DNA of 64,000 nucleotides, taken from Massilia sp. UBA2604 (lineage in GTDB: Bacteria; Pseudomonadota; Gammaproteobacteria; Burkholderiales; Burkholderiaceae_D). Location of the stretch: positions 67,485 to 131,484 of the forward strand of contig DDKG01000178.1 of NCBI GenBank assembly GCA_002339265.1. The letters are read 5' to 3'. The notes beneath the pieces were generated by a model. The model had not been told where the DNA came from, searched no databases, and was given only the letters and a program-made list of their open reading frames with translations. Made by a program: the position numbers and the translations under genes. This document shows, one piece after another, positions 55,117-62,877 of this stretch. Position 1 is the stretch's first letter; every line of letters starts with the position of its first letter.

Positions 55117-57029
55117 CCGTGCTGCCCCGCAGGACCAGCCTTCTCCTTCGGCGCCGCGAACAGCCGCTCGATCTCTTCCAGCGACTTGCCCTTTGTCTCA
55201 GGCAGGAAGAAGGTTGCGGTGATGAAGTACACAGCGGTGCAGGCGCCCCAGAACAGGAACATCATGTGGTAGCCATAGTTGCCGACGATCGGCAGGAAGG
55301 CGCCGGCGATCAGGGTGCCCGTGCCCTGGTTGATCAGGAGCGCCACGCCCATGCCCACCGACCGGATCCGGGTCGGCATCAGCTCGGACAGGGCCAGCCA
55401 CACGCACACGCCGGGGCCGATCGAGAACGAGGCGATGAAGAAGGCGATGAACACGGCCGCCAGCAGGCCGCTCTTTTCGTCTGGCGTCGGTCCGACAGTG
55501 GCGCGCACGATTTCAAGCGGCACGCCGGCCGCCGCGTCCTTCGGCGGCTGCACCGATACCCGCTGCGCCATGTACACGCGGCGCGCCGCATCGACCGTGG
55601 CGCGCGCCTCGGGCGCCAAACCCGCGATCATCTGCTGGGCAGCGTCCAGCGCCGCCGGGTCGCCCCGGCCAGCCCAGGCGGCGCGGGCGCCCTCCAGCAG
55701 CGCGCCCTGCGGCGGCGCCAGGGTCGCCGCCAGCGCGGCCTCGCGCGCCAGCACGACTTGCGCCTCGGCGGTCGGCGTATAGGCTTCGGCCACCTGCTGC
55801 GCATCGCCGTACTGGTACAGGATCGTCAACTGCACGGGACCTGCGCCATTGCCCAGTTTCGCGTCGACCAGGTTGAGGTCGATCGCATTGCCCTGCATCA
55901 GCGCCGCTACTTCGGTGCGCACGTCGACCCGCTGCGATTCGAAGCGGTGGAACAGGATCGCCAGCAGGCACAGCGACACCATGATGCCGGCGGTGCCGAT
56001 CTTGAGCAGGAACACGCGTCCCTTGCGCTCGACCAGCATGATGGCGCCGACCGTCATCACCATGTTCAGTATCTTGATCGCCGTGCCGTGGCTGGCCGCG
56101 CTCACCGGATCGAGGCCGGCATGCTGCAGGATGGTCGACATGAACTGCAGCAGCGAGTTGATGCCCGTTGCCTGGTTGCAGCCGAGGATCACGCAGGCCA
56201 GCACGAACGGCAGCACATAGCGCCGCTCGGTCAGCATTTCCGCCAGGGCCGCGCCGCGCGCCAGCTTGGGCCGCGCCCGTTCCTCGTCGAGCGAGGCCTG
56301 GATCTCGTTCACCTCTGCTTCACAGGCAGCCGCAGGCCGCAGCCGTCCCAGCACGCCACGCGCTTGCGCGGCACGGCCCTGGCGCATCAGCCAGCGCGGC
56401 GACTCGGACACAAACAGGCAACCCAGCAGGAATAGCACGCCCGGATACACGACCGCCATGAACATGCTGCGCCAGGCGTGGTCGGCAGCCGCGGTCGCGG
56501 CCACCTGGTCACTGCCGGCAGCCTGGATCGCCAGTTCGGCGTTGCCCAGGTAGTGGTTGCCGATGAAGGCGGCCAGCACGATGCCGGCCGTGAGCGCGAA
56601 CTGGAACAAGGCCAGTCCCCGGCCACGGCGGTCGGCCGGCAGGCATTCGGCGAGATACAGCGGCACCACGACCGCGATCACGCCGCCCGAGAGCCCCTGC
56701 AGCAGGCGCCCGAGCAGCAGCGGCACGAACGATTGCGACAGGCAGATGACAGTGACGCTGCCGACGAACAGCAGCGCGCTTACTACCAGCATGGGTTTGC
56801 GGCCGAGCCAGTCGGCCAGCATGCCGGCCACCACCGAGCCGAGGATCGAGCCGGCCATCACGGCGGCGACCACCAGCGACAGCTGGCCCTCGGTCAGGCT
56901 GGTCGCGCGGTGCAGATAGGGCAAGGCGGGATCGATGATCCCGATGTCGATCCCGTACAGCAGCCCGCCAAGGCCGCAGATCGCCGTCAGGAAGAACAGG
57001 TGCATGCGTTGTTTGTTTTGGTTGGCCAT
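55113..57029 (-). CDS. MFS sugar porter with large periplasmic insertion
   Basis: A 638-residue major facilitator of the sugar porter family (GGLLYGIDIGIIDPALPYL; DWLGRKP; GRLLQGLSGGVIAVVVPLYLAECLP; SESPRWLMRQGR; PETKGKSLEEIE). Usual family length is about 450-500. Extra length is mostly at residues ~362-520, between helices 9 and 10, a loop that should face the periplasm. It is Ala-rich and largely helical in appearance, without recognised domain. A smaller extension (~157-187) lies in the 5-6 loop. Confidence 0.92.
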   Translation of the reverse strand: MANQNKQRMHLFFLTAICGLGGLLYGIDIGIIDPALPYLHRATSLTEGQLSLVVAAVMAGSILGSVVAGMLADWLGRKPMLVVSALLFVGSVTVICLSQSFVPLLLGRLLQGLSGGVIAVVVPLYLAECLPADRRGRGLALFQFALTAGIVLAAFIGNHYLGNAELAIQAAGSDQVAATAAADHAWRSMFMAVVYPGVLFLLGCLFVSESPRWLMRQGRAAQARGVLGRLRPAAACEAEVNEIQASLDEERARPKLARGAALAEMLTERRYVLPFVLACVILGCNQATGINSLLQFMSTILQHAGLDPVSAASHGTAIKILNMVMTVGAIMLVERKGRVFLLKIGTAGIMVSLCLLAILFHRFESQRVDVRTEVAALMQGNAIDLNLVDAKLGNGAGPVQLTILYQYGDAQQVAEAYTPTAEAQVVLAREAALAATLAPPQGALLEGARAAWAGRGDPAALDAAQQMIAGLAPEARATVDAARRVYMAQRVSVQPPKDAAAGVPLEIVRATVGPTPDEKSGLLAAVFIAFFIASFSIGPGVCVWLALSELMPTRIRSVGMGVALLINQGTGTLIAGAFLPIVGNYGYHMMFLFWGACTAVYFITATFFLPETKGKSLEEIERLFAAPKEKAGPAGQHG

Positions 57030-57069
57030 TCCTTGCTTCGCCTTGATCGATGCTTCTCGTTTCAGGAGC

Positions 57070-57099
57070 GCAGCCGCGCGGTCTCCGTTGCGCGGCTGC
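57070..57099 (-). promoter_or_regulatory. Strong hairpin between receptor and MFS genes
   Basis: GCAGCCGCGC and GCGCGGCTGC form a perfect 10-bp stem with a 10-base loop in the 108-base gap. No T run follows on the minus strand. It may stabilise the receptor mRNA end or attenuate read-through. Confidence 0.5.
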
Positions 57100-57137
57100 T
57101 TGCTTACTTTACCTCTACTTCATGCTGCTACCTCAAA

Positions 57138-59810
57138 TTACCAGGAGGCGCCGACCCGCAGGCCGAACATGCGCGGGTCGTTGTACGACGCGACCGTGAA
57201 GCGCTCGTCCGGGCCGCCAATGCCGGCCCAGGTCTTGGCGCGCTTGTCGAAGGCATTGCGCACATACAGCTCGGCATACCACGGGTAGCGGTCGCCGTCC
57301 GGTCCGTTCAGGCGCAGCGAACCGTCAACCTGGGCATAGGCGCCCTGCACGCTCGACAGGTGCGCTTCGTCGAGGTTGCGCAGGTTGAAGAACATCTTGT
57401 CCTGCCAGCGCGCCTGGATCCACGGGGTGAGCGACATGCCGTTGCTGAAGTAGAAGTCCTGCGAGAAGGACAGGTTCATCGTGCGCGGCGGAGAATACGG
57501 CAGGCGGTTGCCGACCACGTTGTAGGGACGCAGCTGGGCCAGTGAGGTGTCCGGGCCCGAGTAGTAATCCGGGCATGGCGTGACGCCTTGATTCAGGCGC
57601 GAACCGCAACCCAGGTCGTCGCTGAAGGTGTGATACTCGGCCACCTTGGCCGACAGCAGCGAAGCCGAATAGGTGATGCGAGCATCGCGCCATGGACGAT
57701 ACTGGCCTTCGAGCTCGAGGCCCTTGATGTTGGCGCGGCCGATATTGCGGGTCGACCACCAGCTGATCACGGCATTGCAGCCCGGGTCGTCGGCCGCGCA
57801 CGGGCGCTTGTTCTGGCCGACCGTATGCTGGCCGGTCATCTGCATGTCCTTGTAGCGGCTGTAGAACAGCGTGGCCGACAGGGTCAGACGGTCGTCGAGC
57901 ATCTTGCCCTTGTAGCCGAACTCCAGGTTGGTGACGGTCTCGGGGCTGTATGGCAGGAAGGAATACTGCGGGCCGGACGGGCCGGTGGCGCAATCATAGG
58001 GCACGCCGTTCGGGTCGAGCGCATTGCCGCACAGGTTGAAGCGGTCGTTGAAGCCGCCGGCCTTGTAGCCGGTCGACAGCGAGGTATAGAACATATTGCG
58101 GCTATCCACCTGCCATGTCAGGCCGAGGCGGCCGGTGGTCTTGCGCCAGCCATCCTTGTGGTTGCTGATCGAGGCCGCGGCCGGGAAGGCGCCGCTGCCG
58201 TAATAGGCGCCCATGCCCGGCAACAGCATGCTCGAATCGATGCCCTGCCAGCCTGGCGTGCCCGGCGCGCCGGGCATGTACAGGCCGTTGAAATAGTCGG
58301 TGCCGTAGGCTTCCCAGAACTGGCCGTTGGCATCCTCGCGCTCGTCGCGGCTGGTGCGCACGCCGGCAGTCAGGGTCCACTTGGGGATGAATTCCCAGTC
58401 GGCCTGGGCAAAGGCCGCTTTCGATTCCGAGATGCGGTGCGGCTGGTGGTAGAAGTTCGCCGTCGGGTAGCCATTCGGGCCGCCGCCGCGGAAGTCCTGG
58501 CCATAATCGAGGCTGTTCTTCTCTTTCATGTAGAACAGGCCGGCCACATAGCGCAGGCCGCCGAAGTTCTGGCGCAGCTGCAGCTCGTGCACGTCGGACG
58601 CGAATTTCGAACCGAGCGTATAGGTGCCATTGTCGTACACCGGCCAGCGGTCGCCGATGCTGGTGGCGGTAGCGTCGACGTCGGCCTCGATCGGGTGGTA
58701 GCCGCCGTCGCTGTCCTGCTGCTGGAAGCGGCGCTGGATCGCGTGTGCGTAGCTGTACTCGATGTCGGTCTGGTCGTTGACGCTCCATACCAGGTTCGAG
58801 CGCGCGGTGCGGATCGACATATCGGTGATGCCCGGGATGTTGATCGCCACGTTGTATTTGCCCTTGGTGCAGGCATACGGCGTGCCTGCCGCCTGGTCGC
58901 AATCCTTCATCGCGATGTCGCCGGCGTCGTTGTTCTGGTAATTCTCGAACGCGACCAGCCATTGCAGCTTGTCGGTCACCTTCCACAGGCCCGAGATACG
59001 CGCCGCCCACTGGTCGCGGTTGGTGTAGTAGTCGCCCTTGCCCACGTCGCGCGCCAGGCGCTGGTCGGTGTCGGGGATGCCGTCGGCGTAGAAGCCCTTC
59101 GGCGGCATGTTGACGTCGTAGTCGTCGCGGGTCTGGGTGATCCAGCCATCGCGCTTGACGCCGCTGGCGGTGAAACGCAGCGCGAAGCGGTCGTTGACCG
59201 GCAGGTTCTGCACCACCGAGAGCTGGCGCTGGTTGTAGTTGCCGACGTCCAGCATCGCACTGCCTTCGTAGCTGCCGATGACGGGCTTGTTCGGGATGAT
59301 GTTGATGCTGCCGCCGGTCGAGTTGCGTCCGAACAGCGTGCCCTGCGGACCGCGCAGCACTTCCAGGCGATCGAGGTCGAACAGCAGCGCCAGCGCGCCC
59401 TGCGGCCGCGGCGAATAGATGCCGGCCACGTGCAGGCCGACGGCCGGGTTGCCGATCTCGGTAAAGTCCGAGTTCGACACGCCGCGGATCGCGATCTGCA
59501 CGCCCGAGCTGCCATCGACCGCGCCGCCCAGCTGCAGGTTGGGAATGTCGCCCGTCAGCGCCTTGATGTTGACCACGCCCTTGCGGGTCAGTTCTTCCTG
59601 GGTCACGGCCGATACCGCGACCGGGGTCTTCAACAGCGAGGTGCTGTAGCGGGTGGCGGTGACCATCACTTCCTGGATCTTGCCCGAGTCGGGCGACGGG
59701 GCCTGGGGCTCCGCCTCCTGCGCCAGGGCGGGCGCGGCCAGCAGCGCCAGGGCGCCAGCCACGGCGGAACTGATCAAGGTCTTCCTGCGGTTCGATTCAA
59801 GCATGCTCAT
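57138..59810 (-). CDS. TonB-dependent receptor of the hexosaminidase locus
   Basis: An 890-residue outer-membrane receptor. Signal peptide MSMLESNRRKTLISSAVAGALALLAAPALAQ, TonB box region, plug (IQEVMVTATRYSTSLLKTPVAVSAVTQEELTRKGVVNIKALTGDIPNLQLGG) and barrel ending MFGLRVGASW with a terminal aromatic residue. AAGGAA precedes ATG 59810. First gene of the locus; likely imports amino-sugar oligomers, judging from GH20 and NagX-like neighbours. Confidence 0.92.
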   Translation of the reverse strand: MSMLESNRRKTLISSAVAGALALLAAPALAQEAEPQAPSPDSGKIQEVMVTATRYSTSLLKTPVAVSAVTQEELTRKGVVNIKALTGDIPNLQLGGAVDGSSGVQIAIRGVSNSDFTEIGNPAVGLHVAGIYSPRPQGALALLFDLDRLEVLRGPQGTLFGRNSTGGSINIIPNKPVIGSYEGSAMLDVGNYNQRQLSVVQNLPVNDRFALRFTASGVKRDGWITQTRDDYDVNMPPKGFYADGIPDTDQRLARDVGKGDYYTNRDQWAARISGLWKVTDKLQWLVAFENYQNNDAGDIAMKDCDQAAGTPYACTKGKYNVAINIPGITDMSIRTARSNLVWSVNDQTDIEYSYAHAIQRRFQQQDSDGGYHPIEADVDATATSIGDRWPVYDNGTYTLGSKFASDVHELQLRQNFGGLRYVAGLFYMKEKNSLDYGQDFRGGGPNGYPTANFYHQPHRISESKAAFAQADWEFIPKWTLTAGVRTSRDEREDANGQFWEAYGTDYFNGLYMPGAPGTPGWQGIDSSMLLPGMGAYYGSGAFPAAASISNHKDGWRKTTGRLGLTWQVDSRNMFYTSLSTGYKAGGFNDRFNLCGNALDPNGVPYDCATGPSGPQYSFLPYSPETVTNLEFGYKGKMLDDRLTLSATLFYSRYKDMQMTGQHTVGQNKRPCAADDPGCNAVISWWSTRNIGRANIKGLELEGQYRPWRDARITYSASLLSAKVAEYHTFSDDLGCGSRLNQGVTPCPDYYSGPDTSLAQLRPYNVVGNRLPYSPPRTMNLSFSQDFYFSNGMSLTPWIQARWQDKMFFNLRNLDEAHLSSVQGAYAQVDGSLRLNGPDGDRYPWYAELYVRNAFDKRAKTWAGIGGPDERFTVASYNDPRMFGLRVGASW

Positions 59811-60150
59811 TTCCTTTTGGTAGCGTGACGGTCGATCCCGTCATCTCGATTGATCCCACCTGCGTGTGTGCTGCTGTCGTTTCCACTTTCTTCGTTGCAT
59901 GTTTTGACAGTAGCACCGTTGTCGGGGCGGGCCAAACGAGGGAGGCTGAGCATCCAAAATAATCATAAGCATCTGATTTTTATAGATTTTCTCTTTGAAC
60001 CTTGCGGCGGCGCTTACACTTCTTTACGTTGGGCCGGATTTTCGCCAAGAAATCACAAGCACGTGGAATTTCAGGTGAGACAAATATTCAAAACCTTACA
60101 ATTCATTACAGAGCGTTGTGCCGCAATTGCAACAATCATGCCGAACGTGT
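59811..60150. other. Regulatory intergenic region before the TonB receptor
   Basis: This 340-base stretch is AT-richer than its surroundings. It holds the 16-bp box at 60012-60027 and, read on the minus strand, a TATAAA about 28 bases beyond it, a possible -10. No convincing ORF. Confidence 0.5.
60012..60027 (-). promoter_or_regulatory. OmpR/CpxR-like box before the TonB receptor
   Basis: Minus strand GTAAAGAAGTGTAAGC: GTAAA, five bases, GTAAG. It is an exact copy of 61395-61410. Direct half-sites at this spacing suit OmpR-family regulators. It lies 202 bases before the receptor ATG. Confidence 0.55.
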
Positions 60151-61257
60151 TTACAGCTTGACGTAGATGCGGCGCCGATCCATGACGTAGGCGACGATCC
60201 AGCAGGCCAGCATATACCCAAGCGCGAACAGGAAAGACGCCAGATACGGTTCGGTCCAGGGCAAGAGCGCCCGCTCGTACAGCCAGCCATAGAGCGACAT
60301 GTCGCCCACCTGCAGGCGCACCAGGGCCACCACGCCCACCGTCGACAGCATGTAGATGAACAGCGTGTTCTTGCCGAACACGTCGAAGAAATAGGTCCCG
60401 GCGCGCAGCCCGCGCATATCGATCGCCCACACCAGCACGGCCAGCAGCACCAGGTTCCAGCCGATGCTGGCCACGACATAGGAGCTGGTCCACAGCTTCT
60501 TGTTGATCGGGAAGGCGACATCCCAGCCATGCGCGAGCAGCACGCAGGCCGCGCCGGCCGCCAGCAGCGCCACCACGCTCCGTACGCTGCGGCCCTTGTG
60601 TTCGAGCCAGGCAACGGCGAGGTAGCCGCCCAATACATTGACGACGGCCGGCAAAGTGCTCAGGATGCCTTCCGGGTCGAACGGAATGCCGTCACCGGTG
60701 TACATATGCGAGGCGCCCAGCACGGCCAGGTCGAGCGTACGCACGGCATTGCCGGCCAGCGTGTAGTCGCCGAACTGCCATAGCATCCACCAGTAGCCGA
60801 GCAGCAGCGCCGCGCTGGCCGCGAGCGCACCGCGCACGCCGCCGTAGCGCACGACCAGGGCCGCGACCAGGTAGCACAGGCCGATGCGCTGCAGGACGCC
60901 CATCACGCGCACCGTGTCGAAGTGGATGAACTGGCCGTCAGCCGTGAAGAACGGGAACCAGTACAGGAAGAAGCCACACGCGAAGATCAGGATGCCGCGC
61001 TTGAACACAGTGCGCAGGAAGACCGCGTCGTCCATGGCCGACAGCTTCTTCAAGCTCAGGCGCAGTGCGCAACCGACTACGAACAGAAAGGACGGGAATA
61101 CGAGATCGGTCAGCGTGTAGCCGTGCCATGGGGCGTGCACCAGCGGCGCATACTGCGCGCCCCAGCTGCCGGGCGTGTTCACGACGATCATCAGGGCCAG
61201 CGTCAGGCCGCGCAGGACGTCGATCGAAAGATTGCGGGAAGTGGTCGTGGGTGGCAT
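60151..61257 (-). CDS. nagX: NagX-like membrane acyltransferase-family protein
   Basis: A 368-residue inner-membrane protein with about 10 helices. The start MPPTTTSRNLSIDVLRGLTLALMIVVNTPGSWGAQYAPLVHAPWHGYTLTDLVFPSFLFVVG is typical of the heparan-glucosaminide acetyltransferase/DUF5009 (NagX) group. NagX genes occur in GlcNAc catabolic clusters of Proteobacteria. ATG 61257 fits this start. Proximity to GH20 supports an amino-sugar role. Confidence 0.85.
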   Translation of the reverse strand: MPPTTTSRNLSIDVLRGLTLALMIVVNTPGSWGAQYAPLVHAPWHGYTLTDLVFPSFLFVVGCALRLSLKKLSAMDDAVFLRTVFKRGILIFACGFFLYWFPFFTADGQFIHFDTVRVMGVLQRIGLCYLVAALVVRYGGVRGALAASAALLLGYWWMLWQFGDYTLAGNAVRTLDLAVLGASHMYTGDGIPFDPEGILSTLPAVVNVLGGYLAVAWLEHKGRSVRSVVALLAAGAACVLLAHGWDVAFPINKKLWTSSYVVASIGWNLVLLAVLVWAIDMRGLRAGTYFFDVFGKNTLFIYMLSTVGVVALVRLQVGDMSLYGWLYERALLPWTEPYLASFLFALGYMLACWIVAYVMDRRRIYVKL

Positions 61258-61394
61258 CTCAGTGTTTCCATTTGACGTGACGGATTCGACCGTAACACGT
61301 GGAAACACCGGGCGACAATAACTCGCCTCTTGCGCCACCAAATCTCGCAAGTGATTGATTTGAAACGAATCACCCGAAAAGCCGAATGAGCCGG

Positions 61395-61410
61395 GCTTAC
61401 ACTTCTTTAC
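61395..61410 (-). promoter_or_regulatory. OmpR/CpxR-like box before the nagX-like gene
   Basis: Exact copy of the 16-bp motif at 60012-60027, 138 bases before the nagX-like ATG and just past the terminator of the upstream cytochrome gene. Confidence 0.55.
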
Positions 61411-61413
61411 ATG

Positions 61414-61449
61414 AAAAAGGGCCGCCCCTAAGGAAGTGGGGACGGCCCT
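61414..61449 (-). terminator. Intrinsic terminator after the cytochrome c gene
   Basis: On the minus strand an 11-bp stem with one bulged base (AGGGCCG-t-CCCC against GGGGCGGCCCT), a 9-base loop and a TTTTT run. It lies 28 bases past the cytochrome stop. Confidence 0.88.
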
Positions 61450-61476
61450 GCCTACAGCCAGGTTGACTTTGACGGA

Positions 61477-62865
61477 TCAGTGCTTGGTATCGCCCTTGTC
61501 CGCCGTATGGAGTTCATGCTCCTTGACCAGCTTGCGCACCTTGGCCACGTCCGCCGCGCCCACCGGCGAAGCCTTGTTGCCCCAGCTGTTACGCACGAAG
61601 GTGACCAGCTGCGCCGTCTCTTCGTCCGACAGGCGCCATGCGAAGCCCGGCATGCCGAGGTCCGACGGCGCGGTGTGGGTCGACGGCAGGCGCGCGCCGG
61701 CCAGGATCACGCGGATCAGCGACGTCGGGTCTTCCTGCAGCACCGTCGGATTGCCCGGCAGCGCAGGGAACACGTCGCCGGCCGCCTTGCCGTCCACGCG
61801 GTGGCAGGCCGCGCAGTTGTCCAGGTAGAGCTGGACGCCGCGTTCGCTGTCATTGCCCTGCATGATCTTCTGCACGGTCGCATCGGAGGCCGCGAAGCTG
61901 GCCTTCTTGTTACCGCTCTCCGGCAGGCTCTTGATGTAGAGCGCCATCGCCATCAGATCGTCGTCCGTCATGTTCTGGGTGCTGTGCTTGACGACGTCCT
62001 GCATCGGCTCGCCCAGCACGCCCGAGTGCTTGTTACGGGCGGTCTTGAGCGTGTCGACGATGTCTTGCGCAGTCCAGTTGCCCATGCCGTCGACCTTGTC
62101 GCCGCGCAGGTTTACTGCCAGCCAGCCATCGATCAGCGGACCGCCGGCCAGGTATTCCGGACCGGATTCGTCCAGCGCCAGCTCGTTCAGCGTCGCCGCA
62201 CGCGGGGTGTGGCAGCTGCCGCAGTGGCCCAGGCTCTGCACCAGGTAGGCGCCGCGGGCGATCTTCTGGTCGGAGTACTTCGACAGGTCCATCGGGCCCT
62301 GCACCGGCACGAATTGCTTGCGCCAGATGCCCAGCGGCCAGCGGGTCGACAGCGGCCAGCTGATCTCGTTGTCGCGGTTGGCCTGCTTGACCGGCTCGAC
62401 GCCGTGCATGAAGTAGGCGTACAGCGCGCGCGTGTCGTCGTCGCTCATGCGGGCATACGACGGGAACGGCATCGCCGGGTACAGCGTGCCGCCGCTCGGC
62501 ACGATGCCGTGGCGGACCGCACGATCGAAATCGTCCAGCGAGTAGTTGCCGATGCCGGTTTCCTTGTCCGGCGTGACGTTGGTCGCGTACATATTACCGA
62601 TCGGCGACTGGATCACGCGGCCGCCGGCGAACTCCTTGCCGCCCGGCGCGGTGTGGCAGGCGATACAGTCGGACGCGGTCGCCACGTAGCGGCCCTTCTC
62701 GATCAGGCCGGCATCCGGCTTGACGCCGGCCGCCAGGCCTGGACCCGGTTCGATCTTGCGGGTCTCGGTCGGCGCCACGGCATAGCCGTAGGCGCCGGCA
62801 AAGACCACCGCACCAGCGATGGCGAGACCGAGGACGATCTTCTTGACAGGTTTTTGTTTGGTCAT
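61477..62865 (-). CDS. Triheme cytochrome c subunit of a flavin dehydrogenase
   Basis: A 462-residue membrane-anchored cytochrome with one N-terminal hydrophobic segment (IVLGLAIAGAVVFAGAYGYAVA). Three CxxCH heme sites are visible: DCIACHTAPGGKEF, HCGSCHTPRAAT and NCAACHRVDGKA. This matches the electron-transfer subunit of gluconate-, sorbitol- or alcohol-type dehydrogenases. It follows the GMC-type gene by 12 bases; substrate follows from that partner. Confidence 0.94.
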   Translation of the reverse strand: MTKQKPVKKIVLGLAIAGAVVFAGAYGYAVAPTETRKIEPGPGLAAGVKPDAGLIEKGRYVATASDCIACHTAPGGKEFAGGRVIQSPIGNMYATNVTPDKETGIGNYSLDDFDRAVRHGIVPSGGTLYPAMPFPSYARMSDDDTRALYAYFMHGVEPVKQANRDNEISWPLSTRWPLGIWRKQFVPVQGPMDLSKYSDQKIARGAYLVQSLGHCGSCHTPRAATLNELALDESGPEYLAGGPLIDGWLAVNLRGDKVDGMGNWTAQDIVDTLKTARNKHSGVLGEPMQDVVKHSTQNMTDDDLMAMALYIKSLPESGNKKASFAASDATVQKIMQGNDSERGVQLYLDNCAACHRVDGKAAGDVFPALPGNPTVLQEDPTSLIRVILAGARLPSTHTAPSDLGMPGFAWRLSDEETAQLVTFVRNSWGNKASPVGAADVAKVRKLVKEHELHTADKGDTKH

Positions 62866-62877
62866 GTGTTCGTCCTC

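Noticed and set aside
57100..57125. GTAAAGTAAG near the MFS gene as a third OmpR-type box
   Set aside because: The two half-sites have no spacer between them and the rest of the 16-bp motif is not conserved.
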